In this document: positions 53,567-62,876 of the stretch, piece after piece | Numbering within the stretch: the first letter of the stretch is position 1 | Layout of the letters: each line of letters starts with the position of its first letter | Assembly: GCF_023502395.1 (NCBI RefSeq) | Contig: NZ_JAMFMB010000011.1 | Location: 1-64,000, forward strand | Source of the DNA: Ruegeria spongiae | GTDB taxonomy: Bacteria > Pseudomonadota > Alphaproteobacteria > Rhodobacterales > Rhodobacteraceae | DNA length: 64,000 nt | Direction of reading: 5' to 3' | Translations under genes and position numbers: made by a program | Notes under the pieces: generated by a model | What the model saw: only the letters and a program-made list of their open reading frames with translations | What the model was told of the DNA's origin: nothing | Database searches by the model: none

Positions 53567-54279
53567 GGCGCGGCCTCCAACCTTGTGGTGAAGGGCTTGT
53601 CCCCGAACGGGGCAAGCCGCCGCATCTCGATCCCGAACCGCGTGACCCGGTCGGTATCATGCGACGATAACAAGAGGCCCGCACCGGTATCACGGGCAAC
53701 CTCCAGCAACAGCGCCATCACCTGATCGGCGCTCTGGGCATCCAGCGCGGCGGTGGGCTCATCCGCGATCACGAAGGCCGGTCGATGCGCCAGGGCGCGG
53801 GCGATGGCCACCCGCTGGCGCTGACCGATAGACAGCGCGTCGGGCCAAAGCTTGCGCAGATCGGTGAGACCCAACCGCTCCATCAATTCGCTACACCATG
53901 CAGCATCGGGCCGGTCACAGATGCGTTGCGGCAGGGAGATGTTATCGGCCACATCAAGAAACGGCAGCAATCCCCCGGTCTGTGGCACAAATCCAAACAG
54001 TGTCGCCCGCATGTGGGCCAGATCATCCCCAGCCACCCCGCGCGACCAGAGCGCGGCCAGATCATTGCCCGCCGCCGCATAAAGCGTGCCGCGTGCAGGT
54101 GGGCGCAGCAGACCCAAAACCTCAAGAACCAGTGTCTTGCCCGATCCGCTGGCCCCGGAAAGGGCAATCACCCCGCCGGGCGGCAGATCAAGCGCATCGA
54201 TCTCGACCCGGAACACCCGGTCGACATCCGCAACCTCGATGGCACCATTGCGAACCGTCAGCCCGCCCTGCGCGGTCAT
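53560..54279 (-). CDS. ABC transporter ATP-binding protein (LolD/MacB type)
   Basis: A 239-residue ATPase. Walker A GASGSGKT (about 40-47), signature LSIGQRQRVAIARAL (Ile replaces the usual first Gly of LSGGQ), Walker B FVIADEPTAALD, and switch His in LLSSHD. It pairs with the FtsX-type permease encoded next. The Q-loop region is VPQTGGLLPFL. Its start overlaps the VWA gene stop by 4 bases. Confidence 0.92.
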   Translation of the reverse strand: MTAQGGLTVRNGAIEVADVDRVFRVEIDALDLPPGGVIALSGASGSGKTLVLEVLGLLRPPARGTLYAAAGNDLAALWSRGVAGDDLAHMRATLFGFVPQTGGLLPFLDVADNISLPQRICDRPDAAWCSELMERLGLTDLRKLWPDALSIGQRQRVAIARALAHRPAFVIADEPTAALDAQSADQVMALLLEVARDTGAGLLLSSHDTDRVTRFGIEMRRLAPFGDKPFTTRLEAAPC

Positions 54280-56189
54280 GGCAGGACATCAAACGGCATG
54301 GCAAAGACATGCTCGCCATCCGGGGCATCATCGGAAAGCGCGGTCCACACACTCGGGTCCAGCAGCCATTTGCGGTATTGCGTGAGCTTCTGCCGCATCC
54401 CATCCAGAATCTGGCGCCGGATCATCGCGCTTTGCTGCCAGCGGGCGGGTGTGGTCAGCATCAACTGGCTTTCATAAGGCAGATCTTCGAGGAATTCCAA
54501 AGCCCCGCCAAGAGTTTCCGCGTCGGTGTTCACCAAACGATCCGGGTTCCGCGCCATCCGCGCCACCACATCGCGGACCTGCGCAAAGAAGGTGTCGGCA
54601 TCCTCGGCATTGCGGCTTTGCTCGCCCAGTTCCAGCAATTGCTCCAGCAGATCGGCCATGGTCGCCATCTCGTTCTTGGTGACCAGCAGCCGTGGTTCGA
54701 TGGCCAGACGGGTCGGGTCTTCGACCGCCTTTTCCGACACCCAGCCCTCGATCACATCCGGGGCCTGCCGGTCTGTCAGACGCCCCAGATAGGCCAGTTG
54801 CATCGCCAGCCCCAGATTGGCCACCTTGCCCGCCTCATCGGGGCTGAGCAGCGGTTTTTCATCGCGCGCCACCCGGATCACATCGGTCAGCGCGGTGACA
54901 AGCTGTGTCACCTCCTGCTCGAACGCCGCCTCGGACCCGTCGGCGATGCCGTAATAGAAGGTCTCGTCGTTGAAGCGCGAAAGCTGGCGGTACTGGTTTT
55001 CGGCATAGGCGTGCTGTGCGGCACCCCCGGCGGGGGTCTGCAGATGCAGGGTCATCACCGCGACGCCCTTGTCCTGCGCCACGCGCTGCAACTCGGCTGG
55101 CCCGATCTCGGAGCGGGCATCAGGGTCGCGGGCATCCTTGGGTCCGGCATCGGTGATCAGCACCACGATCCGCGCATCGAAGGGATCGCCATCGCCACCC
55201 GACCAGTCGGTGCCTTCCAGCGCATCCTCGACCCCGGCCAGGCTGTCCTCGTTGAAACCGGGCGAGTTGGCGCGGGCCACATTGGCCGCCGCGCGGATGG
55301 TCGAGACAACCTGCGCCTGATCATCACGCCGTTCCAGCGGCAGGAGCGTCCGGGTGCGGTATTCAAGACCGGGGGCTGCCGCGTCATTGTCGCGAAAGGC
55401 CACCACACCGAAATGCACGCGCGAACCGACCTCGGTGCCCTGAATGTCACCGATGATCTTTTCCACCGCCGCCTGCGTGCGCTGAATATAGGGGTCCATC
55501 GAACTGGTGGTATCGAGGACAAACACGATCCCCGCATCGAAATTGTCGGCGATCATGCCCGCCTGTGCGCCATCTTCGCGCAGCGGCACCGAGGCCACCT
55601 GCATCAGCAGATTGTCCTCGTAATTCAGCGGGTGCAGATCCTGCGTGAAATCGAGGATCGGCATCAGGTAGAGCCGTTCGACGATGTTGATATATTCCTC
55701 GGGCTCCGCCGCCACCACACCCCGTTCGGGCGCCAGCGTGTCCTTGGTCACCTCATCCAGAATCTCGGCCTGTTCGGCTTGCAGCGCCTCGCTTTCCATC
55801 AGCTCGCGCAAGCCCTCTTCGCTGTCAAACATCACCTGCCGTTGCCGACCGGCGGCATTGGTGAAGGCAGCAACGATATTCTGCTTCCATTCCACCGCCT
55901 GATCGGCGCGCAACCAGCCCTCGGGCCCTTTGGAGATCGACGACCCGACCTGATACCAACCGGGTTGGGTGGCATAGACATAAAGCGGCTGAAATGCGGG
56001 GTATTGGCGAATGACACCACCATCGGGTTCCGAATATTGCAGCGCACCCGGGCGGGTCAGAACCCGTTGATAGACGGTCTTTCGCCCCTCAGCCAGCAAG
56101 GGCCGATCCGTCGCAGCGGCACCGGACGGGGTCGTCAGCATCATCGCGAGGCCAATGGCTATAGCGGCGGACTTAACGGCAGAAATCAT
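54276..56189 (-). CDS. Exported von Willebrand A protein with SH3-like domain
   Basis: A 637-residue protein. A signal peptide (1-26) is followed by an SH3b-like region (about 45-95; YVYATQPGWYQVGSSISKG) and a VWA domain (about 218-400). The MIDAS motif is DTTSSMD (Asp226), with Asp in LITDAGPKD as the later metal ligand. A helical C-terminal half (about 430-637) follows. VWA domains bind protein ligands through a metal. It is probably periplasmic and works with the ABC unit encoded next. ATG at 56189 overlaps the upstream gene by 17 bases. Confidence 0.88.
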   Translation of the reverse strand: MISAVKSAAIAIGLAMMLTTPSGAAATDRPLLAEGRKTVYQRVLTRPGALQYSEPDGGVIRQYPAFQPLYVYATQPGWYQVGSSISKGPEGWLRADQAVEWKQNIVAAFTNAAGRQRQVMFDSEEGLRELMESEALQAEQAEILDEVTKDTLAPERGVVAAEPEEYINIVERLYLMPILDFTQDLHPLNYEDNLLMQVASVPLREDGAQAGMIADNFDAGIVFVLDTTSSMDPYIQRTQAAVEKIIGDIQGTEVGSRVHFGVVAFRDNDAAAPGLEYRTRTLLPLERRDDQAQVVSTIRAAANVARANSPGFNEDSLAGVEDALEGTDWSGGDGDPFDARIVVLITDAGPKDARDPDARSEIGPAELQRVAQDKGVAVMTLHLQTPAGGAAQHAYAENQYRQLSRFNDETFYYGIADGSEAAFEQEVTQLVTALTDVIRVARDEKPLLSPDEAGKVANLGLAMQLAYLGRLTDRQAPDVIEGWVSEKAVEDPTRLAIEPRLLVTKNEMATMADLLEQLLELGEQSRNAEDADTFFAQVRDVVARMARNPDRLVNTDAETLGGALEFLEDLPYESQLMLTTPARWQQSAMIRRQILDGMRQKLTQYRKWLLDPSVWTALSDDAPDGEHVFAMPFDVLP

Positions 56190-57159
56190 CAAATGCCCCC
56201 TTTTCCAGCGTCAGAGAGGACCCATCAAGCCGCGCGCAGGTCGCGGTAAGCCGCGCCTGCGCCTCCGCTGAGCCTGCCGCAACGGCCCCGGCGTAATATT
56301 CTGCCGCCTGCGCCGGATCGTCAGCAAAGGTGAGCCCGGTCAGGTTTTCGATCCGCGGGGCCAGTTCGTCGCCATCATAAAGCGTGCCAAACAGAGTCAG
56401 CGCCTGCGCATTGCCCTGTTTGGCGGCGGCCTCGATCAGGGTCAGAGCCGCGTCCGGGGACACATCCGATCCGCAATCTCGCACCGCCGTGATCTGCGCA
56501 TCGAACCCGCCCAGCGCCTGCAGGGCTGGCAAGGCACAAGCCGAACCGCTGGTCTCGGCGACCGGCGTCAGGCTTTCCGGGGTGACCGAGGCAGTCTCGT
56601 CAGACAGCATGTACCACGCCGCCGCGCCTGCCGCACAAAGCAGCAACAACGCGGCCAGCCAAAGCGCATAGCCACGTCGTTTCGGCGGCGCTTCCTCTGG
56701 CTCAGAGTCGACAGTTTCCACTTTTGTCTCAACAGGTTCCGGCGGCAGCTTCACCTCAACCGGTTCCACAATTGGTTGCGCACGGGTGGTGACCCGCAGG
56801 GCACCTGGCACGGCTTTTTCTGTGCGCGGCGCGATATTGTCAGGCCAGATCGTTTCATACTGCTTGCCGTCGATCCGGAACTGCAGTGCGGTGTATTCCT
56901 CCAGGTGGTTCACCACGTCGGGTCCCAGCCGCAGCCAGTCGGCCCCGTCATGGCGGAAGATGTCGAACGGGCCCAGCTCCTGCATCTGGGGTTGCCAGTT
57001 CGGCTCCTCTCCGGCGCCCGCATCCGGGTGCAGCCAGCGCCCCGAATAGGCATCCTGCACCCCCATGGTCACGCGATCCGGCATCGACGCGCCAGGCAGT
57101 TCCAGAAAGGCAAACCCGCCCGAGGGGTTCTGGGGGTCCGGGTGGACTTTGATCCTCAT
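56173..57159 (-). CDS. Membrane-anchored Sel1/TPR-like repeat protein
   Basis: A 328-residue protein. The N-terminal 120 residues form an unrecognised soluble domain. A Pro/Glu-rich linker (128-158) leads to RR and one transmembrane helix (164-184), then to a C-terminal helical-repeat region resembling Sel1 units (ALTLIEAAAKQGNAQALTLFG; YYAGAVAAGSAEAQARL). The topology suggests a cytoplasmic N-terminus and a periplasmic C-terminus. It is coupled on both sides (overlaps with srfC and the VWA gene), so it could tie the cytoplasmic SrfB/SrfC pair to the envelope proteins. Confidence 0.72.
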   Translation of the reverse strand: MRIKVHPDPQNPSGGFAFLELPGASMPDRVTMGVQDAYSGRWLHPDAGAGEEPNWQPQMQELGPFDIFRHDGADWLRLGPDVVNHLEEYTALQFRIDGKQYETIWPDNIAPRTEKAVPGALRVTTRAQPIVEPVEVKLPPEPVETKVETVDSEPEEAPPKRRGYALWLAALLLLCAAGAAAWYMLSDETASVTPESLTPVAETSGSACALPALQALGGFDAQITAVRDCGSDVSPDAALTLIEAAAKQGNAQALTLFGTLYDGDELAPRIENLTGLTFADDPAQAAEYYAGAVAAGSAEAQARLTATCARLDGSSLTLEKGAFDDFCR

Positions 57160-59771
57160 CCGCCCTGCCCGTTCAACGCGCCAAGAATGCGGCCCAGCGC
57201 CAGGTTCTGATCCACATCGACCTGCCCACCCAGACCGTCCTTGGCATTGGCGACAAACATTGCATCCAGCCCGAAGACCCAATCGGTCCAGAAGCTCTGC
57301 GCCGTCGGGCGCGGCTGCTGCGGCAGATCATCGGCACTGTCGGACGGTGCAGGCGTCACGAAGATTGCGCGCTCGCCGCCGTCGCTTTCCTGAACCTTGG
57401 GCCGGTCAGCCTCGGTCACATCCTGCATGCCCAGGGTCGACACAAAGCCATTGATCGCCTCGGCCCCCAGAATCGAGGCCGGTTGCGCCTGTTTTTCGAC
57501 CGTCAGGCCGAAATTCACCTCGCGCAGCATATCCGCCGTGCGATCGCTCAGATCAGTGCGCCGCGCGGCCTGTATCAGTTCAGCCACCAGATCGCCCGAT
57601 GTACCCTCACCGATGCCATAGGCGCTGAGTCTCATTGCATCGCTGCGCAAGGCTTTCATGCCTTCGATCCAGGCCTCCATCGCGGTTTCGGCCTGAAACT
57701 GTTCCAGCGTCATCGTGCGGATACCGTCACCCGCGCTCTCGGCCCGCTGCGCCGGGCGACCGGGACGCTGCAGACCCGCGCTGCCGCCTTCGGCCGCGTT
57801 CACCGCGTTGGTGATGCGAATCGAGTTGGGAACCCGGCTGATCCGGCCCTCAATCTCTTCCTGATCGACCATCAGGGCCGAAACCAGCGCGCCAAAGCGA
57901 TGCCGGGCCAGAACCTGTTCCAGATCGTCGATAACGCGCGCGGCGGCATCCTGTTTCTCGGCAATGCGTTTTTCCACATCATCCGAGACATGGAACGGCG
58001 CCATGGCGCGCGCTAGCTCCCCCACCACCTGCTGCAACTGCGCCCTGATCTGCACCAGCTTGCTGTCGGGTTTGCACACTTTCTCAATATGTTGCGCGAG
58101 GTAGCTCACCCCGCCATCATTGAGCGACAGCGCCGCGTCCCAGGCCGCTTCGGGCGACGCGAAGTGCCGCTGCACCGCCGGGGCCTGCACGCAGCCCGCG
58201 CGTAGTTCACCCAGCCGCGTCTCTTTTTCGGGGCGCAGGCGCAGTTCGCGGCGGTCCTCGTCATAGTCGATCAAACCGTCGACATAATAGTTCGGATTGC
58301 GCAGCCAGAAGCAGTTGTCGAAACTCTGACCCGGCTGCCATTCGGTGACCCAGTTGTCACTGCCCTTGCCGAATTTCTCCAACAGGGACGCCTGCATGCG
58401 CCGGTCGAACCGGGTCTCATCCCCGCCCTCGGCGGCGCTGTCCGACAGGTGCTTGTCGAACTTGGTCAGCACCATGAACAGCACGCAATCCGCCGCACGG
58501 CGCGCTTCGGCGTTGGGGCCATGGGTCTTGGCGATCCAGTTCTGCACCAGACCGGGCAAATCCACCGTTTCCATGTTGCTGTCGGGAATACACAGCAGCA
58601 TCGAGGTGATTTCCTGATCCTCGACATAGCGATCAAACAGATAGGCCACCTTGCCGCGCAACAGCAGTTCGGGCAGCAGCTTGTCGGGGCTTTCAAAGGC
58701 TTTCGACAGGTCCTGTTCGAACCGGTTTCGCGCGCCGGGGAAATCCAGCAGGTCGGTATCGGCAAAGATCTGCGAGGGCAGATCGCGCATCGGCAGCACC
58801 AGTTCAGCCGCCAGCCCGCAGATGACCGAGCGCGGCAGCGTCGCCTGCCGCCCCTGCTCGGTGGTCACAGTGAGCGGCGTGCCATCCGCAGCCCCGCCCA
58901 ACGTCTTGACGTCGATGATCGACGCCTCGCGCGGCACCAGCGCATCCAGCCCGGCAAAAGCTTGGCTTGCATGATCCAGTTGCGCCAGCGCATCGGCAAG
59001 CGTCAGGTACAACTCGCAGAACGGCGCGTGTCCGCCCCAAAGCAGCGACAGGAACGCGGCGCGATCCGCGCGCGACAGGCCCGGCAGGATTTGCGCGGCG
59101 TCCTCCCAAAGCGGGCGCAGCGCGGCGGCATAGGCCTCGCGCCCGAAATGGCTGTCGATATATTCGGCAATCTCATGCACATCATCCTCGTCCAGCCCCG
59201 GCTGCACGGCGCCTGCACGCGCCTTGAACTGATCGAGATGCGCGGCGATGTCACCCGGCTCGGGGACCGGCTCGGACCGGTCGCCATCCATGAAGAAGGA
59301 ATTGATCAGCGTGCGGGCGATGTCGGCCTCGCTGAGCAGGTTCAGCCGGATCGGAAAGCCTGCGGGCGTTGGCGCGCGGTCCATGGTAAACCGGGTCACC
59401 AGACCGGTGCTTTCACCCTCGCCCTCTGGGTTGATCTGGCGAATGTAATCCAACTGCCCGTCCGGCCCCTCGAAATCCGCCACCAGACGTCCGTTTTCGG
59501 GTCGTGCCAACACCGAGACCAGAAAGGATTTGCCCGCCTGGCTGGGACCGAACACGCTGACCGACATGCGGGTCCGCGCCGACCGGCTCAACCGCCCCGA
59601 ACGCCGCGCCGATTGCCGCATCAAGCGGATCAGCGACCGTGCCTCGGCCCCCAGCAGATCACCGTTGCCGGGGTCCTGCACCCAGGTCAGCGCCTCGCCG
59701 CAGACCGAGGCGATGCGGGCGCATTCCTGTGCAAGCTGTTCCTGTGCGGCCGCGCTCATTTCTGTACTCAT
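57156..59771 (-). CDS. srfC: SrfC-family P-loop GTPase-like protein
   Basis: An 871-residue protein of the putative virulence factor SrfC family. P-loop GPSQAGKS (residues 75-82), a possible switch Thr in GESTGLVTRF, a DxxG-like DFPG (343-346), and TKFD (436-439, N/TKxD type) suggest a complete GTPase domain of the large, dynamin-like kind with long insertions. The C-terminal part is mostly helical. No transmembrane helix is evident. The name comes from Salmonella srfABC, but the molecular role is unknown. It overlaps the repeat-protein gene by 4 bases and is 9 bases from srfB. Confidence 0.88.
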   Translation of the reverse strand: MSTEMSAAAQEQLAQECARIASVCGEALTWVQDPGNGDLLGAEARSLIRLMRQSARRSGRLSRSARTRMSVSVFGPSQAGKSFLVSVLARPENGRLVADFEGPDGQLDYIRQINPEGEGESTGLVTRFTMDRAPTPAGFPIRLNLLSEADIARTLINSFFMDGDRSEPVPEPGDIAAHLDQFKARAGAVQPGLDEDDVHEIAEYIDSHFGREAYAAALRPLWEDAAQILPGLSRADRAAFLSLLWGGHAPFCELYLTLADALAQLDHASQAFAGLDALVPREASIIDVKTLGGAADGTPLTVTTEQGRQATLPRSVICGLAAELVLPMRDLPSQIFADTDLLDFPGARNRFEQDLSKAFESPDKLLPELLLRGKVAYLFDRYVEDQEITSMLLCIPDSNMETVDLPGLVQNWIAKTHGPNAEARRAADCVLFMVLTKFDKHLSDSAAEGGDETRFDRRMQASLLEKFGKGSDNWVTEWQPGQSFDNCFWLRNPNYYVDGLIDYDEDRRELRLRPEKETRLGELRAGCVQAPAVQRHFASPEAAWDAALSLNDGGVSYLAQHIEKVCKPDSKLVQIRAQLQQVVGELARAMAPFHVSDDVEKRIAEKQDAAARVIDDLEQVLARHRFGALVSALMVDQEEIEGRISRVPNSIRITNAVNAAEGGSAGLQRPGRPAQRAESAGDGIRTMTLEQFQAETAMEAWIEGMKALRSDAMRLSAYGIGEGTSGDLVAELIQAARRTDLSDRTADMLREVNFGLTVEKQAQPASILGAEAINGFVSTLGMQDVTEADRPKVQESDGGERAIFVTPAPSDSADDLPQQPRPTAQSFWTDWVFGLDAMFVANAKDGLGGQVDVDQNLALGRILGALNGQGG

Positions 59772-59780
59772 CTTCTCAAC

Positions 59781-62700
59781 CTACAGCCGGAAAAGTCCGG
59801 TATCGATCCAATATTCATCCTCGAACCCCAACGTGTGCAGGCGCAACTGTACCTCGCCGGGTTTCATGCTGTCGCCTTCGGCATCCTCGACCTCGGTGAC
59901 AGAAAACGCCTCGCGCATCGCTTCGCGGCGCAGCACGGTGTCAGAGGTTTCCACGTCGGGGTCACCGTCAAATTCGGTCCGCTCGAAGGTGACATTCAAG
60001 GGCGCGCGCCCCTGCGCCGATTGGGTCGCGAAATCCAGCCGATAGAGCGGGGTCGTCGTCCAGCGTTCCAGCGGCAATTGCCGCGCGCCCAGATGGATCG
60101 GCGTATACATCTTCACGCTGGCTTCTAGATCTTGCGCCGATTTGCCCGCGTCCAGATCGATCTCGGAGAACAACACCCGGTCCGCCAGAATCTGCCCCGA
60201 TGTATCCATCTCGCCGATATAGCGGGCGGTGGAGCGCATGCGGAAGGCTCCGGTCATCACTTTGAAGTTGGGGATGCGCGCCTCGCTGAGCGCGATCAGC
60301 ATGCCGCCCACCGCCACGGTGGATTTCGGATCGCCTATGCGCTGGGTCACCGGGTCGCGGAACGGGTACCAGCGCCCGGTCTTGTAGCTGTGCATCGGGA
60401 TCAGCCGGTGCGGCGGTACCACCATCATTTCCTGCAGGATGGCCCGCACCGCAGGCAGACGCGAGGGGCGCCCGGTGATCAGCACCACATCAACGCCCAG
60501 ATGGGCGATCACCTCGCCCATATTGCCCAGCGCCTTTTGCAGCACTTCGCGGGCGATGGCATCGACCTCGTCGCGGCTGAAGGACAGAACCACATCACGC
60601 AGATGGAAACCCTCGGCCCCAAGCGTGCGGGCGGGTTGTTCGATATAGTCGGTCAACACGTCCGGCAGGCTGGCATCGCCGTTGTCAGACAGCCGCAGGA
60701 TATCGGCAATCGTCAGATCGAGCGGGGCAAACTCATCTGCGGTTTCACACGACTCCAGAATGGCCACCGCCAGCGGCATCAGCACCCGCAGCGCAAATTG
60801 CCGCCGTTTCTGGATGCTCTGCTGATCAAGGCCACCGGTATCACCCGCGAACAATTCGCGGATTTTCTCGGCGGCATAGCGCCCGCCCCCGGCCTCGATC
60901 GCTGATTGCAGACCCGGCAGGATGATCGAGGCGATGACCCGTTGCAGCAGTTCGTCACCGGCCACGCGGAACCCTTCGCGGAAGGTCTGGCGCGGATGCA
61001 GAACGCGCCCCGCCTCGCCCCAATAGGTGGTGACCATAAGGTCGGTGGTGCCGCCGCCAATGTCGATGGAGGCCAGCCGCAGCGACGGGGTCGGCTCGGC
61101 CCCGTCGGTCTGCGCGCGCTTGCGGCCCTTGAGCTCAAGAAACCGGTCGATACGGCCGTCGAATTTCTGGGTCAGCTCGGAGTAGAGATAGACAAGCTGG
61201 GTGCAACTGGCCTCGTCCCATTCCACGATCAACTCGGGCGGTTGCGAAATCGCGCTTTCACCCGAGCTCAGCCCCATCAGCGACCAGACCAGCGCCAGCG
61301 CGCCTTTGGCCTTGGACCGGATGATCGCCTGTTCCTGCGCAGTGGTTGCGGTGGGCAAGGTGAGGATGATCCGGTCAAGACGGCGCGGCAGTTCCGATTG
61401 CGCCCGTCGCGCCCGGCTGGCAGGCGCGTTCACCTGGATCAGAGCATGGGCGATGATCTCGGCCAGCATGAAGCCAAACAGCGAGGCGCGCGCGAAGCGG
61501 GGCCGGATCGCCGGGTTGGTCTGCGATTTGCCACGCGGGCGCAGGCGGGCCTTTTCATCGGCAGCGATCTGGTCCAGCACATCGCCGTTTTCGTTCAGAA
61601 ACCGCATCCCCGCCCGCAGCGATTTGGGCAGGTTGTTGGGATCGGAGTGGTGATGAAACCGCCAATCCTGCTGCAGCGGCGTATCATCCCAGAGATACCG
61701 TTTGGGGCTGGAGAGCCCCGAGGCGGTCTCGGTCCCCTCTTCGCCCGCCACCAGCCGCAGCGCCTCGGGTCCGGTGCGCACGAAGCTGGGCCAGATGAAG
61801 GCGTTGCGCCGGCCTGAGCGGCTGGCGAAACGTTCGTCGCCCATGCGGAACTCGGAAAATTCGACCCGGCTTTCGAACAGGCCGGAATAGGTCCGCTCGG
61901 GCTGCGACAGATCACGGATCTCCAGCGGGTAGGACCGCGCCAGATCCAGCCGCGTCTCGCCGGGAAACCGTTCGATCAGGATGCCGCAGGTGCGCGAATT
62001 GCCCACATCCAGCACCAGTTCCACATCCACCGGGGTCATCCCCTCGCGCTGCGAAACGGTGTTGGCCAGCCGCAGACGCGGCACCGTTACCGCGTGATTG
62101 ACCAGCCGCAGGAACGCCAGATAGCGGGCCCAGTGTTCGAACTTGTGCGGCAATGTGTCAGAGGTGATCCGCCTGCCGGGACGTTCGGCGCGTTTGAAGG
62201 CGATGAAGGCCTCTTCCAGCCAGTCGGACACCCATTTCTGCAGATCAAGCGCCTGCCCGTCGCCATCGCTGTCCAGCCGCCGCAGGAACCAGTCCATATG
62301 CGCGGGGTCGGACACAAAGCGGAACTCGCGGGATTTCTCGGCATCCGCGCGCTCCGGTGCCAGATAGCGATCCGCCTGCGCGGCCTCGATCAAGGCGGTG
62401 TCGATGGCCAGTTGCACGCGATGAGTATTGCCATCCTCACCCTCGGGGTTGTCCAGTTCCACCACCCGCATCCGCGCCCAGGTCGAGGGGCCGGGATCGA
62501 AACGTTCCTCGCCACCGGGGCCGCGATCGGTCTTGATGCGCAGCACCGGTACCGGCACCCATTTCGATAGGAACGGTTCCAACGCCGCCACCGGGCGCAC
62601 CGAATAAGGGTCATCATCGTCGCGCGCGGCATCCTCGATCGCCTCATCGGTGTCAGCGTCGCCGGTGAGCGGCATCAACGCCCATTCCTCGTTGGCGTCA

Positions 62701-62855
62701 TCGCCACCGACCCGACGTTCGATGAACCGCGCGTTCTTGACCTCGACCTGATCCAGACGGAACCCGAAATCGAGGATCTGCACGCCCGAATAGGGCACAA
62801 GCGTCACCTCGTCGCGCCAATCGACCAACCGGGCCAGATGTTCACTGCTTTGCAT
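59781..62855 (-). CDS. srfB: SrfB-family actin/Hsp70-like ATPase-fold protein
   Basis: A 1,024-residue SrfB-family protein. All three ATPase signatures of the actin/Hsp70/hexokinase fold are visible: phosphate-1 LDVGNSRTCG (Asp283), phosphate-2 IDIGGGTTD (Asp598) and adenosine motif TGRPSRLP (Thr794). The N-terminal 270 residues and the segment between phosphate-1 and phosphate-2 are long, family-specific insertions. It is presumably cytoplasmic, as no signal or membrane helix is seen. It is encoded next to srfC, 9 bases away, and the two probably act together. The function is unknown. Confidence 0.9.
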   Translation of the reverse strand: MQSSEHLARLVDWRDEVTLVPYSGVQILDFGFRLDQVEVKNARFIERRVGGDDANEEWALMPLTGDADTDEAIEDAARDDDDPYSVRPVAALEPFLSKWVPVPVLRIKTDRGPGGEERFDPGPSTWARMRVVELDNPEGEDGNTHRVQLAIDTALIEAAQADRYLAPERADAEKSREFRFVSDPAHMDWFLRRLDSDGDGQALDLQKWVSDWLEEAFIAFKRAERPGRRITSDTLPHKFEHWARYLAFLRLVNHAVTVPRLRLANTVSQREGMTPVDVELVLDVGNSRTCGILIERFPGETRLDLARSYPLEIRDLSQPERTYSGLFESRVEFSEFRMGDERFASRSGRRNAFIWPSFVRTGPEALRLVAGEEGTETASGLSSPKRYLWDDTPLQQDWRFHHHSDPNNLPKSLRAGMRFLNENGDVLDQIAADEKARLRPRGKSQTNPAIRPRFARASLFGFMLAEIIAHALIQVNAPASRARRAQSELPRRLDRIILTLPTATTAQEQAIIRSKAKGALALVWSLMGLSSGESAISQPPELIVEWDEASCTQLVYLYSELTQKFDGRIDRFLELKGRKRAQTDGAEPTPSLRLASIDIGGGTTDLMVTTYWGEAGRVLHPRQTFREGFRVAGDELLQRVIASIILPGLQSAIEAGGGRYAAEKIRELFAGDTGGLDQQSIQKRRQFALRVLMPLAVAILESCETADEFAPLDLTIADILRLSDNGDASLPDVLTDYIEQPARTLGAEGFHLRDVVLSFSRDEVDAIAREVLQKALGNMGEVIAHLGVDVVLITGRPSRLPAVRAILQEMMVVPPHRLIPMHSYKTGRWYPFRDPVTQRIGDPKSTVAVGGMLIALSEARIPNFKVMTGAFRMRSTARYIGEMDTSGQILADRVLFSEIDLDAGKSAQDLEASVKMYTPIHLGARQLPLERWTTTPLYRLDFATQSAQGRAPLNVTFERTEFDGDPDVETSDTVLRREAMREAFSVTEVEDAEGDSMKPGEVQLRLHTLGFEDEYWIDTGLFRL

Positions 62856-62876
62856 TCGCGTCTCTCAATTCGGGCC

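Noticed and set aside
53898-56249. A 783-codon open frame on the plus strand opposite the VWA and ABC genes
   Set aside because: It is antisense to genes with strong motifs (MIDAS, Walker A/B). The translation is His/Gln/Arg-rich and resembles no family.
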